This document shows, piece after piece, positions 44,567-53,255 of a DNA stretch of 64,000 bases. This DNA comes from a virus. Position 1 is the first letter of the stretch. Every line of letters starts with the position of its first letter. The stretch spans positions 62,001 to 126,000 of the IMG/VR virus record IMGVR_UViG_3300042455_001850; one strand, written 5' to 3'. The position numbers and the translations under genes are program-made. The notes below the pieces were generated by a model. It saw only the letters and a program-made list of their open reading frames with translations. It was not told the DNA's origin and did not search any database.

Positions 44567-44806
44567 ATGAATTTTAAAGATTTAAATATTGTAAGTAACG
44601 AACTTATACAGGAAAAATTAAAAGCCGAATCCAATATCGAACACTTGATATTAGATAAAAATTTAAATCCAGAAGAAAAAATAAAAAGCATAATCAAGGA
44701 ATTAGGTAGACTAAAAGACGCGTCATTAATGATTACGTATTGGGAGTCTTTTATATCTAATAATTTAATAACCCCTAAAAACGAAGGGGAAAATAATAAT
44801 GAATAA
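44567..44806 (+). CDS. Small helical protein
   Basis: A 79-residue acidic helical protein; no recognised family. It precedes the Hc1-like histone gene by 12 nt and is likely co-transcribed with it. Confidence 0.65.
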   Translation: MNFKDLNIVSNELIQEKLKAESNIEHLILDKNLNPEEKIKSIIKELGRLKDASLMITYWESFISNNLITPKNEGENNNE

Positions 44807-44818
44807 AAAATAATTAAA

Positions 44819-45004
44819 ATGGAAAAAATTATTGAACTAGAAAATCTTGTAAAATCTTTTAGAGATGATTACGAAAAATTTATTGAAAAAGGTAATAAAA
44901 CTGCTGGTACTAGAGCAAGAAAAACTTTACAAGACATTCGTAATGTGGCTAAAGACACTAGAGATGAAATTAGTAACACTAAAAAACAAATGGTAACACC
45001 GTAA
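44819..45004 (+). CDS. Histone H1-like (Hc1 family) DNA-binding protein
   Basis: A 61-residue protein matching the short Bacteroidota Hc1 pattern: an N-terminal helix (ELENLVKSFRDDYEKFI), the hallmark KGNKTAGTRARKTLQDIR, and a final helix with a lysine pair. Hc1 proteins condense DNA in chlamydiae; the Bacteroidota forms are nucleoid-associated. A phage copy could coat phage or host DNA. Its stop overlaps the next start. Confidence 0.75.
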   Translation: MEKIIELENLVKSFRDDYEKFIEKGNKTAGTRARKTLQDIRNVAKDTRDEISNTKKQMVTP

Positions 45005-45207
45005 TGGGAGAATTTTTTTTAAATAAAGTTTTATTAGTTATATTCATAATGGGTGTCTTTAATGTACTTAAACACTCTTGGAATATAATAAATGGGTTGA
45101 GGTCGGAAGTACCCACTAAATACGAAATCTCTACTTGGGACAGGTTTTTATTGGGTCTTTCTATCTCATACATTATCACAGCATTACTCACAGGAATTCA
45201 ATTATAA
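45004..45207 (+). CDS. Small two-helix membrane protein
   Basis: A 67-residue protein with hydrophobic helices near residues 8-22 and 48-64, separated by a short charged loop. It is coupled by one-base overlaps to both the histone-like gene and the following gene. Function unknown. Confidence 0.68.
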   Translation: MGEFFLNKVLLVIFIMGVFNVLKHSWNIINGLRSEVPTKYEISTWDRFLLGLSISYIITALLTGIQL

Positions 45208-45656
45208 TGATACAAAAAAGAATAGACAAACTACAACCTTTTTTTAAGGGGTTAAAAGTTGCTGAAGGTTATAGAATAGTTGAGGTTAACTTAAGAAAGA
45301 CTTGGGAAATAGAGGAAACAGATGAAATTCAGGTTTCACAAAAAGAAACCAAAGAACAAGGTTCTCTTTATAATATGTTTTATTCAGATACAAAAAGTTT
45401 TGATGAAATTTTAGATTATATTGAAGAAAAGGTAATTAACTATAATCTAGAAATTGAGGAAAAAGAAAGATTACTTAAAGCTAAGGTTGAGGAACTTAAA
45501 AGAGTTTTTGAAACAAAAAGTTTAGATGAACTTAATCACCTTAAATTCACTACAGAAGAGAATAATCTAAAGTTGAACGCAAAAAACATTATCGCTAATG
45601 TTACTACAACAAACGAACAACAAGATAATAACAAAACAACAGAAAAAATTTCTTAA
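45207..45656 (+). CDS. Hypothetical coiled-coil protein
   Basis: A 149-residue protein. I use the ATG at 45207, overlapping the previous stop, instead of a longer frame from 45135 that would run through the upstream gene. A beta-type N-terminal part is followed by a long helix (residues 75-125, INYNLEIEEKERLLKAKVEE) of coiled-coil character. No family recognised. Confidence 0.68.
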   Translation: MIQKRIDKLQPFFKGLKVAEGYRIVEVNLRKTWEIEETDEIQVSQKETKEQGSLYNMFYSDTKSFDEILDYIEEKVINYNLEIEEKERLLKAKVEELKRVFETKSLDELNHLKFTTEENNLKLNAKNIIANVTTTNEQQDNNKTTEKIS

Positions 45657-45657
45657 A

Positions 45658-46056
45658 ATGGGGGTTCCTAAAAATTTTCACCAAACAGTTAATCTACCTA
45701 AAATGGCTGAGGCTTTAAATGAACTAAGTTTTTATGATTTTGAGTATTCAGTGGTTTTAACCGAAAATTATAATAAACAATTACGTGAAGCCGAAATCCT
45801 AGGTCACATCATTGAAACCGATTTAAATGTTATTGGTAGAGGTGGTGATTTAGAATTTAGATGTACAAAAAGTTTTAGTGCTTTAGATGACGAAACCGCT
45901 AATAATAAAATTACAGAATGGTTAGACACTAAAGTAGATAAGGGTGAGATATCACACTACGAAATAAATGGGATGAATTCTAACACTTTTTATGAAGAAC
46001 TAGAAGAAAGACATTTGGATAAATTATTTGTTAAAGAAGAAAAAGGGACTAATTAA
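45658..46056 (+). CDS. Hypothetical protein
   Basis: A 132-residue protein. The ATG at 45658 directly follows the upstream stop and is preferred over an in-frame start 60 nt earlier. The sequence is mixed alpha/beta without known motifs. Its stop codon lies in the loop-side of a terminator. Confidence 0.7.
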   Translation: MGVPKNFHQTVNLPKMAEALNELSFYDFEYSVVLTENYNKQLREAEILGHIIETDLNVIGRGGDLEFRCTKSFSALDDETANNKITEWLDTKVDKGEISHYEINGMNSNTFYEELEERHLDKLFVKEEKGTN

Positions 46057-46069
46057 GTCCCTTTTTTTA
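46042..46069 (+). terminator. Bidirectional terminator
   Basis: Perfect 9-bp stem AAAGGGACT (46042-46050) / AGTCCCTTT (46056-46064) with a 5-nt loop and T-run. It lies between convergent genes. Confidence 0.88.
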
Positions 46070-46411
46070 TTCCTCATTAAAGGCTCTTTCAGCCATTTCC
46101 TGAAATGTATGGATTAACCAAGTAGTACCTGAGGCTAACATACCGTCAAAAAATACGGAAGTAACTTCATTAGGTATTGTAAAAAATCCAAGATTTAAAT
46201 CTCCTAAACCATAGTACAAACTAGGTGAGAAAAATGTTAATGAAAGGAAGAATCCTGCCCATGTAGGAAAACACATCATACAAGAAACTAGTTTACCCCA
46301 AAAATTAGGGCTCTTCTTAGTCAAAAACTCTCTCATACTGCCAAATATTGTTCCATAAACAATGATATTTGACAATCCATAACAAACTAAAATAAATAAT
46401 AATGTATTCAT
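46067..46411 (-). CDS. Membrane protein with CMMCFPTWAG motif
   Basis: A 114-residue minus-strand membrane protein. Hydrophobic segments lie near residues 3-24 and 48-66, with a conserved-looking CMMCFPTWAGFF motif, followed by a third weaker segment near 84-102. Small phage membrane proteins of the DUF1360 type have a similar CxxC-P-W motif; the assignment is tentative. Function unknown. Confidence 0.65.
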   Translation of the reverse strand: MNTLLFILVCYGLSNIIVYGTIFGSMREFLTKKSPNFWGKLVSCMMCFPTWAGFFLSLTFFSPSLYYGLGDLNLGFFTIPNEVTSVFFDGMLASGTTWLIHTFQEMAERAFNEE

Positions 46412-46425
46412 ACTGTATTGTTTTT

Positions 46426-46435
46426 ATATTTATAA
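46426..46435. promoter_or_regulatory. Late-type motif in a divergent promoter region
   Basis: ATATTTATAA on the plus strand, whose reverse complement supplies TATAAATA-like sequence for the minus-strand gene. It sits between divergent starts at 46411 and 46458, so it could serve either direction. Confidence 0.4.
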
Positions 46436-46457
46436 GTATAATGAATTTATATATATA

Positions 46458-46892
46458 ATGAAAGAGTCTGTAGGAATTTTAATAATAGCAAGAGATACAA
46501 ATAACTTTCTTTTGTTACATAGGTCTGATAGGCCAATAGTATGGTCCATTTTAACGGGTACTATGGATGTTGAAGGTGAGACACCATTAGATTGTGTTAA
46601 AAGAGAGATTGAAGAGGAAATAAGGGTAGATTCTAGTCAAATACAAAACATTAAGTTATTAGATACAATAACAAATGATTACGGTCTTTTTCATGTCTTT
46701 GTTGGGTTTGTTGATGAAGAATTTAAACCTAATCTAAAATTAGATGAAAATGATGATTATATGTGGTCTAATGAAAATAATTTACCAAAACCAATACATA
46801 AAGGTTGGAATAAAACTTTCCAATTAGTAGAACCCATATTAAATTTAAGAGAATCAATTAACAGAAAATTAAACAAATTGTTATATGAATAG
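46458..46892 (+). CDS. Nudix hydrolase
   Basis: A 144-residue Nudix-fold protein. The Nudix box region reads GTMDVEGETPLDCVKREIEE, with the REIEEE core that binds metal; the first spacing is one residue longer than the standard GX5E, and the final Gly is replaced. Nudix enzymes hydrolyse nucleoside diphosphate derivatives; candidates include mutagenic nucleotides, ADP-ribose or RNA caps. The Sir2 gene upstream in the window makes an ADP-ribose or NAD substrate interesting but unproven. Confidence 0.85.
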   Translation: MKESVGILIIARDTNNFLLLHRSDRPIVWSILTGTMDVEGETPLDCVKREIEEEIRVDSSQIQNIKLLDTITNDYGLFHVFVGFVDEEFKPNLKLDENDDYMWSNENNLPKPIHKGWNKTFQLVEPILNLRESINRKLNKLLYE

Positions 46893-47082
46893 AGAAGAAT
46901 GGGAAATAGAACAAGAAAGAAGAAAAATTGTACAAGACCAATTAGTAACTGAACATAAAAAAAATAAGTTCATTAATGAGATAATGGGTGGTTTGGGTGA
47001 AATCATTAAAAAAGAACCAAATACAGTTCAAAAAAAACTCACTAAATGGGAAAAATTTAAAAAATTAATAGGATGGAATTAA
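46885..47082 (+). CDS. Small charged protein
   Basis: A 65-residue basic helical protein overlapping the Nudix gene by 8 nt and the next gene by 10 nt. No recognised family. Confidence 0.65.
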   Translation: MNREEWEIEQERRKIVQDQLVTEHKKNKFINEIMGGLGEIIKKEPNTVQKKLTKWEKFKKLIGWN

Positions 47083-47309
47083 AAAGTTTTGTTGATTTTG
47101 CTTACTCCATGGTCAATATGGATGAAGTAAAAGCAGGTAAATTCCTTTTACCAAAAGAAATAGTATATGATTTACGTGATGATTTACATAGAGAAATCCA
47201 TAGAGAAATCCAAAGAGAAATTAAAAAAGATAACAACACTAATTTAGACCAAGAGTTTGAGGTAGAAATTTATAACATAAATTTTAAATTCTTAAAAAAC
47301 ACTATATAA
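47073..47309 (+). CDS. Small hypothetical protein
   Basis: A 78-residue protein with a repeated REIHREIQREI helical segment near residues 35-46. It is coupled to the RNase HII gene by a one-base overlap. Function unknown. Confidence 0.66.
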   Translation: MELKSFVDFAYSMVNMDEVKAGKFLLPKEIVYDLRDDLHREIHREIQREIKKDNNTNLDQEFEVEIYNINFKFLKNTI

Positions 47310-47911
47310 TGGGTTTAAAATCATATTTACACACAGATTTAGTAGAATGTGGTGTTGATGAGGTCGGTAGAGGTTCGTTAGCTGGACCTGTTTTTGCGGC
47401 AGCAGTAATCCTACCCAAATATTTTACATCTGAACAAATTAAAGACTCAAAAAAACTAACAGAAAAAGGTAGACAAAGAGCTCTTAAAGAAATTGAAGAA
47501 AATGCGATAGCTATTTCAGTTGAGATGGTTGATGTGGAAGGTATCGACACCTACAACATCCAAAACGCAACATTTGGTGCAATGAATAAAGCTATTACTT
47601 CTTTATCAGTTAAACCTGAACATATCTTGGTTGATGGTAATATTTTTGATTCTTTTGAAGAGATACCTTATACTTGTGTTATTAAAGGTGATAATGAATA
47701 TCTTTCTATTGCTGCTGCTTCAATTGTAGCTAAAGTTTATCGTGATGAATACATGAACTTTCTCCACGAAAAATTTCCTTCATATAAGTGGGATAAAAAT
47801 AAGGGGTATGGAAGTAGTCACCACATTCAAACTATAAAAGAAGAAGGTATAACTAGTCACCATAGAAAAAGTTTTTTAAAGAAAATTTTAACGACTACTA
47901 CTTCTATATAG
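47309..47911 (+). CDS. rnhB: Ribonuclease HII
   Basis: A 200-residue RNase HII. Motifs: CGVDEVGRGSLAGP with catalytic Asp17 and Glu18, IKDSKKLTEKGR, the HILVDGN strand with the third Asp near 110, and SIAAASIVAKVYRDEYM with the fourth. It removes RNA from RNA-DNA hybrids, such as primers. T4 uses a different RNase H type, so this is likely host-derived. The end overlaps the convergent minus-strand gene by 24 nt. Confidence 0.93.
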   Translation: MGLKSYLHTDLVECGVDEVGRGSLAGPVFAAAVILPKYFTSEQIKDSKKLTEKGRQRALKEIEENAIAISVEMVDVEGIDTYNIQNATFGAMNKAITSLSVKPEHILVDGNIFDSFEEIPYTCVIKGDNEYLSIAAASIVAKVYRDEYMNFLHEKFPSYKWDKNKGYGSSHHIQTIKEEGITSHHRKSFLKKILTTTTSI

Positions 47912-48529
47912 TCTATTGTAACCTACACCAGTTACTGAATTCAATTTTTTGTACCATTCTTTTTTATTTTCTTTAGGTACAGAACCAAAGAAAATAATGT
48001 GTTTAACTCTGTTGTCATAGCAATGGATACGTAATCTATTGTACAATCTAGTGGCCTCACTAACATCCTTACAAGTAACCATATTTAAAGCTAAACCTTC
48101 TATAACAATTTTATTATTTAAAATAACAACCTGTTTAGGGTTTTTATCACTTAATTTACTCAACAAAACGTAACTAATAATCTCTTGGGTGTTTAATTTT
48201 CTATTTGCACCCGTTACCGAAAATTGTTCCTCTATTTGATATTCAGAACGGCCTAAAACAACCCAATCAGGGTCCTCCATAAATGATTCTAATAATTTAC
48301 CATATTTATCCCGTAGAATAATACTTTTATCACCCTCACCTCTTTTCTTTAAGAGTAAGACATGATAAACTACCTCCGTTAAAACTTTGTTTTTATAAAC
48401 TTGTTTTTTCGGATATTGTATTTGTTTATTACTTACGTTTGTAAAACGATAAAGAGCATCATATTCCCGACTATATTTGTATAGTGTTTTGACTTTCTTA
48501 TCATTTTCTGTTAATATTATTTCGTACAT
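47888..48529 (-). CDS. Hypothetical protein
   Basis: A 213-residue minus-strand protein. The N-terminal half is charged and beta-type (RDKYGKLLESFMEDPDWVV near 75-93); the C-terminal half has a basic YNRLRIHCYDNRVKHIIFFG segment. No family recognised. It converges with RNase HII and diverges from DnaJ, so it forms a single-gene minus-strand unit. Confidence 0.72.
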   Translation of the reverse strand: MYEIILTENDKKVKTLYKYSREYDALYRFTNVSNKQIQYPKKQVYKNKVLTEVVYHVLLLKKRGEGDKSIILRDKYGKLLESFMEDPDWVVLGRSEYQIEEQFSVTGANRKLNTQEIISYVLLSKLSDKNPKQVVILNNKIVIEGLALNMVTCKDVSEATRLYNRLRIHCYDNRVKHIIFFGSVPKENKKEWYKKLNSVTGVGYNRLYRSSSR

Positions 48530-48587
48530 ATTACTTTTTAATATTACATACGTTTACAAAAAATGTCCACACTATTATTATTAACAA

Positions 48588-49520
48588 ATGAAAGAATATT
48601 ATGATATTTTAGGTTTAAATGAAGGAGCTAAAGAAGAAGATATAAAAAAGGCATATAGAAAAATGTCTAAAAAATATCACCCAGATTTAAACCCAAACAA
48701 CAAAGAGGCTGAAGAAAACTTTAAAAAGGTTGTTGAAGCTTACGAAATATTAACAGGGAAACAAAAACCAAAAAACCAAGGAAATCCTTTTGGTGGTTTT
48801 AACCCTTTCCAAGGAGGTCCACAAAAAGCTAGACCTTTAAAATTAGTTATAGAATTAACCCTTGAGGAATCTTATTATGGTTGTGATAAGATTATTAATT
48901 TCCATTCTACCGAAGCTTGTGACAAATGTCATGGGGAAGGAGGTTTTGAACCACAACAGTGTAACCAATGTGGTGGGAATGGTCATATACAACAAGGCCC
49001 ATTTTTATTTATGTGTAATAATTGTGGTGGTAACGGTAAATTATTTAAATCTGTTTGTTATCACTGTAATGGTAATGGTGCTGTTAAAACGATTAGAAGT
49101 GTTGAGGTTAAAGTACCTAGTGGAACAGTTGATGATTCTTTCTTTACCTACCCTGGTTTAGGTGATTGGGTTAAGAATGCCCAAAGGGGGGATTTGTATT
49201 TTATTACCAAGTTAAAACCACATGATGTTTATACTTTAGAAGGTTTAAATCTTAAAAGAAAATTAGACATTCCAATCCTAGACATTTTATTAGGTATTGA
49301 AAGTGAGTTTAGTACTTTAGATGGTAGTGTTAAAGTAAAGATACCTAAGTTATCTGAGACAAATAAAACGTTTAGATTACGTGGTAAGGGTTTTGTGGAT
49401 GGTTCTACTGGTATAACCGGTGATTTATACGTTACATTAAACCCAATAATACCAAAAGAATTATCTGATATTGAAGAATATAAGATAAGGGAGTTAAAAA
49501 ATATGCCCAACTTTAGTTAA
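48588..49520 (+). CDS. dnaJ: DnaJ-type co-chaperone
   Basis: A 310-residue type I DnaJ. The J domain spans residues 1-65 with the HPD motif at 31-33; a GF linker follows (GNPFGGFNPFQGG); the zinc domain has four CxxCxGxG repeats (CDKCHGEG, CNQCGGNG, CNNCGGNG, CYHCNGNG) near 110-175; the C-terminal substrate-binding domain completes it. It should recruit host DnaK for folding or disassembly. A DnaJ in a phage is uncommon; it lies near an FKBP isomerase, forming a small folding module. Confidence 0.92.
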   Translation: MKEYYDILGLNEGAKEEDIKKAYRKMSKKYHPDLNPNNKEAEENFKKVVEAYEILTGKQKPKNQGNPFGGFNPFQGGPQKARPLKLVIELTLEESYYGCDKIINFHSTEACDKCHGEGGFEPQQCNQCGGNGHIQQGPFLFMCNNCGGNGKLFKSVCYHCNGNGAVKTIRSVEVKVPSGTVDDSFFTYPGLGDWVKNAQRGDLYFITKLKPHDVYTLEGLNLKRKLDIPILDILLGIESEFSTLDGSVKVKIPKLSETNKTFRLRGKGFVDGSTGITGDLYVTLNPIIPKELSDIEEYKIRELKNMPNFS

Positions 49521-49523
49521 AGG

Positions 49524-49533
49524 ATATTTATAA
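49524..49533 (+). promoter_or_regulatory. Late-type promoter motif ATATTTATAA
   Basis: GGATATTTATAATAAAAC ends the motif 10 nt before the ATG at 49544. Confidence 0.5.
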
Positions 49534-49543
49534 TAAAACTTTA

Positions 49544-50743
49544 ATGAAAAAAGTAGAATTACTTAACGAGATAATGGGTGTCCCTAAAGATTTGGACCCA
49601 TGGGTTGAATCTTTAACAAAATTACTATTGGATGAGATTAAATCTGAAATAAGAGGTGGTTGGGCCGAAGAAGGTAGATTTAACTACACAGACCCAAACA
49701 CAGGAGAAGAAATAGAAGATTTTGCTAATAAATCAAATGATGTTGAAATATCTGGTGGTGAGGTAATGGATTTTGTTATGAAAGACAATGGTTTTAGTGA
49801 TATGAAAGATTTCCTAAATTCAAAAATGTTTCAATCATTGCCAATATGGAAACCTAGGATAACTTTTAATGTTGTAGGAATACCTTCGATAGTGTTAAAA
49901 CAAGAGGATGGGACAATACAAGCCTCTGTAGGTGGTGAGATAACCCAAAAACTAAGTAAACTAGGTAAACATATGGTTTTATCAAAACTATACCTAGATT
50001 TTAATGTAATTATTGAAAAAGAAGGTATGTCTACTAAAGATGTTAATGAATTAAGAGAAACTATAGCTCACGAACTTTTACACGTTTATCAAAAATGTAA
50101 ACAATTAAAGGCTGGTAAAGATGTACATTTTGGTAAAGAAACCGCTCTAAATGCTGTGGCTAATAACCATTATTTTAGGGAAATAGGTATTGATTGGTGG
50201 CGTGATTTTCTTAATTTAGTATACCTACACTTATCTTTTGAGATTAACGCTAGAATTGAACAGTTATATTATAAATTAAAAAATAAGGACATTAAAACAA
50301 CTGATGATTTTGTAAGAGAATTACATAAATCAGAGGTTTGGCGTCAAATGAAGATGTTGGAAGATTTTAACGCTGAAGAATATTTAAAAAGTTTCCAATT
50401 ACCGTCAGCTGGTAGTAAACGTAATCCATTATATATGTTACATAAATTAATGAGAGATACACAACTTAAGTCTATGGGAGTAGACACAAGTTCCAAGGAT
50501 AGTGCTATAAAATCTTTAATAAACCTTTGGGATACTGTATTAGAGAACGGTGTAAAAGGAATTCAATCTGTTGGGGTAAATATTAGTATGGATAAAGTTC
50601 CACAAAAAGCTAAAGAAGACCCTTACGTATTTTTTAAATTCTTTGAAAAACGTTTTCATAAAAAAGCTGAAACATGGAAGAAAAAAATGTACCGAGTTGG
50701 TGCATTAATTTTACAAGAAAACAATGAAGGTACTTTACAATAA
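49544..50743 (+). CDS. HExxH metalloprotease-like protein with leader-like N-terminus
   Basis: A 399-residue protein. A zincin motif AHELLHVYQ places His176, Glu177 and His180, preceded by a helix, but a third ligand is not obvious. The N-terminus MKKVELLNEIMG contains L-N-E, a T4-type prohead protease cleavage motif, within a short helix. A late-type motif lies 10 nt upstream. It could be a virion-carried peptidase acting in the head or in the infected cell; no family recognised. Confidence 0.7.
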   Translation: MKKVELLNEIMGVPKDLDPWVESLTKLLLDEIKSEIRGGWAEEGRFNYTDPNTGEEIEDFANKSNDVEISGGEVMDFVMKDNGFSDMKDFLNSKMFQSLPIWKPRITFNVVGIPSIVLKQEDGTIQASVGGEITQKLSKLGKHMVLSKLYLDFNVIIEKEGMSTKDVNELRETIAHELLHVYQKCKQLKAGKDVHFGKETALNAVANNHYFREIGIDWWRDFLNLVYLHLSFEINARIEQLYYKLKNKDIKTTDDFVRELHKSEVWRQMKMLEDFNAEEYLKSFQLPSAGSKRNPLYMLHKLMRDTQLKSMGVDTSSKDSAIKSLINLWDTVLENGVKGIQSVGVNISMDKVPQKAKEDPYVFFKFFEKRFHKKAETWKKKMYRVGALILQENNEGTLQ

Positions 50744-50793
50744 GTTTTTTTAATAGTAGATTTAATATATAATAAAAATAAAATATTGTTAAA

Positions 50794-51207
50794 ATGATTA
50801 AAGAAGGAAGTAAAGTAAAAGTACATTACACAGGTAAATTTGAAGATAATAATGTTTTCGATTCATCTACAGGTAAAGACCCAATCGAATTCGTTGTTGG
50901 TGAGGGTAATTTGATTCTTGGTTTTGAACAAGGTGTTATGGGGTTGTCGGCAGGTGATAAAAAAACTGTTGAATTAGAACCAGAGCAAGCTTATGGACCA
51001 TATAACGAAGAACTAGTTAACCAAGTACCTCTTGATAGAGTACCTGAAGGAGTACAAGCAGGTCAAATGTTGGAAGCACAAACAGAAGCGGGGCCAATTC
51101 CTGTTGTTGTTACTGATGTAAACGAAGAAACTGTTACCATCGATGCTAATCACCCATTGGCTGGTAGAAAATTGATTTTTGAATTGGAAATTGTTGAAGT
51201 AGCGTAA
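50794..51207 (+). CDS. FKBP-type peptidyl-prolyl isomerase, SlyD-like
   Basis: A 137-residue FKBP. It has the family start VKVHYTGKFEDNNVFDSS, GFEQGVMGLSAGDKK, the AYGPYNEELVNQVP segment and an inserted-flap domain followed by NHPLAGRKLIFELEIVEV at the end, as in SlyD, but lacks the His-rich metal tail. It speeds proline isomerisation during folding. It may assist virion protein folding together with DnaJ. A terminator follows. Confidence 0.9.
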   Translation: MIKEGSKVKVHYTGKFEDNNVFDSSTGKDPIEFVVGEGNLILGFEQGVMGLSAGDKKTVELEPEQAYGPYNEELVNQVPLDRVPEGVQAGQMLEAQTEAGPIPVVVTDVNEETVTIDANHPLAGRKLIFELEIVEVA

Positions 51208-51232
51208 TTTTTAAAAAAATCATAAAAAAAAT

Positions 51233-51266
51233 AATCCTATATGTTAATCATGTGGGATTTTTTTTT
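51233..51266 (+). terminator. Rho-independent terminator
   Basis: AATCCTATATG (51233-51243) pairs with CATGTGGGATT (51249-51259), 11 bp including two G-U pairs, then a T-run that overlaps the next promoter box. Confidence 0.8.
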
Positions 51267-51273
51267 ATCTTTG
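51266..51273 (+). promoter_or_regulatory. Host-type -7 box
   Basis: TATCTTTG lies in the T-run of the terminator and 4 nt before the ATG at 51278. No clear TTG upstream. The geometry equals that of other leaderless starts here. Confidence 0.55.
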
Positions 51274-51277
51274 TGTT

Positions 51278-51451
51278 ATGAAAAAACCCTGTAAAGAATG
51301 TCCTCACTTTATCCGTAATCGTCATAATGATATGATTGTGGAGTTCGGTGAAAAAACGGGAAAGAAACACAATTGTCACATGACGGAAGGAAAAAAAGAT
51401 TTGTGGAATGTGACGGATAAAAAACTTGAATGTTATGGAAGTAAAAACTAA
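51278..51451 (+). CDS. Small CxxC/CH protein, DUF6283-like
   Basis: A 57-residue protein not previously noted because of its size. It begins MKKPCKECPHFIRNRHN and has a second metal-type pair, HNCHM near residue 31-35, then a C-terminal Cys. The CxxCP...CH pattern resembles the DUF6283 family of small phage proteins. The promoter box 4 nt upstream fixes the start. It overlaps the next gene by 17 nt. Confidence 0.65.
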   Translation: MKKPCKECPHFIRNRHNDMIVEFGEKTGKKHNCHMTEGKKDLWNVTDKKLECYGSKN

Positions 51452-51764
51452 ATTTGGAACATATATAGAAATGGAAACAGAAACTAGTACAAAAATAAGT
51501 ACAGATAAACTCGGAGTGTTTGTTGAACGACTTAAAAAAATAGGAATTGATGTAAAACTATCAGGAAATTTTCCTTGGGTTTATCTTGGTAAAATCAATG
51601 GTGTTAGAGTTACTGAAACATTTTATGCTAATCACGGGTTTACTGTGATGTTTCTTCCTAGTAGAATGGATAGTCCACCATCCGAGTTTACAGACATTAC
51701 GGAGATTTTTAAATTAATTAGAAAATATACAAAAAAACCTATTGACAAATCAGAAAATAAATAG
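51435..51764 (+). CDS. Hypothetical protein
   Basis: A 109-residue protein; I prefer the ATG at 51435 over an in-frame TTG at 51426. Beta-alpha type with GNFPWVYLGKINGVRVTE and no recognised family. Possibly translated by coupling from the preceding small gene. Confidence 0.68.
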   Translation: MEVKTKFGTYIEMETETSTKISTDKLGVFVERLKKIGIDVKLSGNFPWVYLGKINGVRVTETFYANHGFTVMFLPSRMDSPPSEFTDITEIFKLIRKYTKKPIDKSENK

Positions 51765-51812
51765 TATAATTTATAACTGTTTTAAAGAAACCTAATTAAA
51801 AAAATAGAAATT

Positions 51813-53255
51813 ATGTCAAGATTAACTGAAGCATTACAAACTGAAAACACAACCACTAAGAACGGGATGGAAACTAATTCATCTTCTCTTAATGAGTGTG
51901 TTAACCTTTTCTTCTCCATTGGAGCAATGAGAGGTAAAAGTTCTGAGAGTGTTGTAAAACTTTTCTCAAAGGCTTTCAGTGAAGAACCAACTACAGCATT
52001 AAGAATCCTTTTTTGGGCAAGAGATGTTAGAGGTGGTGCTGGTGAGAGAAAAATCTTTAGAGATATTTTATCTTACCTAGTTGATAACTACTCAAAAGTA
52101 GTTAAAGTTAATCTTAACTTAATTCCTGAATACGGGAGATGGGATGACGTTCATATCCTTTTCGGAACTGAATTGGAAAATGACGCCATCACACTTCTTG
52201 TAGAAGGTTTAAAAAGTGGTAATGGTTTATGTGCTAAATGGATGCCCCGTAAAGGTTTGGTATTTAATAAAGTACGTAAAGCACTTAAGTTGGACCCAAA
52301 ATCCCTTAGAAAATTACTTGTGTCTTTGTCAAACACGGTAGAACAAAAAATGTGTTCGAAAAGTTGGGCAGAGATTGAGTATTCAAAGACACCATCTTTG
52401 GCTATGTCAAGGTATACAAAAGCTTTTGGCAGAAACGACCAAGAAAGATTTGGTCAATTTATTGAAGCCCTTCAAAAAGGTGAAACTAAAGTTAACGCCG
52501 GAGCTTTGTATCCTTACGATGTTACCAAGAATCTTAGATTCGGTAATAAAGATTTGGCTAATGAACAATGGAAAGCCCTACCAAATTATATGGAAGGTTC
52601 AACAGAACTTGTCCTACCTTTGGTTGACGTTTCAGGTTCAATGGATTGTTCGGTAGGAGGTAATCCAAACCTTACATGTATGGAGGTGGCTATTTCTTTG
52701 GGTATGTACATCTCTGAAAGAAATGAGGGAGCATTTAAAGATATGTTTATGACATTTTCTTCAAATCCCGAAATTCAAAAATTGATGGGTCCACTTAGTG
52801 ACCGTTACAATCAATTAGCTAGAGCTAAATGGGGTATGTCAACTAATTTAGAAGCAGCGTTCAAGACTATCTTGAATCAAGCAGTTAAATTTGGTGTTCC
52901 ACAGGAAGAGATGCCAACAAAGATTCTTATCCTATCCGATATGGAGTTTGATTCCGCTACTAGTAGTGGTTGGGGAAATGAATCTGATTGGAATCCCTCG
53001 GCTATGTCGATGATTGATGAAATGTACACTAACGCTGGTTATGTAAAACCTGGAATTATTTTCTGGAACCTACATTCCAACGGGGGTAATTTCCCAGCAA
53101 GATTTGATGAGGTTGGAACTGCTTTAATTAGTGGTTTCAGTCCATCAATCTTGAAATCGGTTCTGAATAATCCTAACAGTTTAACACCTGTTAATATTAT
53201 GAATGAAACCGTACATTCAGAAAGATATGAACCTGTAAAGGTTTGGATTCTTTAA
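51813..53255 (+). CDS. TROVE/vWA (Ro60-like, DUF2828-type) RNA-binding protein
   Basis: A 480-residue protein. The N-terminal 250 residues are helical repeats of TROVE/DUF2828 type, with the signature ALRILFWARDVRGGAGERK near 63-81, MPRKGLVFNKVRKAL near 145 and PSLAMSRYTKAF near 193. The C-terminal vWA domain has the MIDAS motif DVSGSM at 272-277 and ILILSDMEF near 371. Ro60 family proteins form a ring that binds Y RNAs and misfolded RNAs and guides exonucleases. It directly precedes about 500 nt of non-coding, structured sequence. Base composition is higher in G+C than most neighbours. Confidence 0.82.
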   Translation: MSRLTEALQTENTTTKNGMETNSSSLNECVNLFFSIGAMRGKSSESVVKLFSKAFSEEPTTALRILFWARDVRGGAGERKIFRDILSYLVDNYSKVVKVNLNLIPEYGRWDDVHILFGTELENDAITLLVEGLKSGNGLCAKWMPRKGLVFNKVRKALKLDPKSLRKLLVSLSNTVEQKMCSKSWAEIEYSKTPSLAMSRYTKAFGRNDQERFGQFIEALQKGETKVNAGALYPYDVTKNLRFGNKDLANEQWKALPNYMEGSTELVLPLVDVSGSMDCSVGGNPNLTCMEVAISLGMYISERNEGAFKDMFMTFSSNPEIQKLMGPLSDRYNQLARAKWGMSTNLEAAFKTILNQAVKFGVPQEEMPTKILILSDMEFDSATSSGWGNESDWNPSAMSMIDEMYTNAGYVKPGIIFWNLHSNGGNFPARFDEVGTALISGFSPSILKSVLNNPNSLTPVNIMNETVHSERYEPVKVWIL

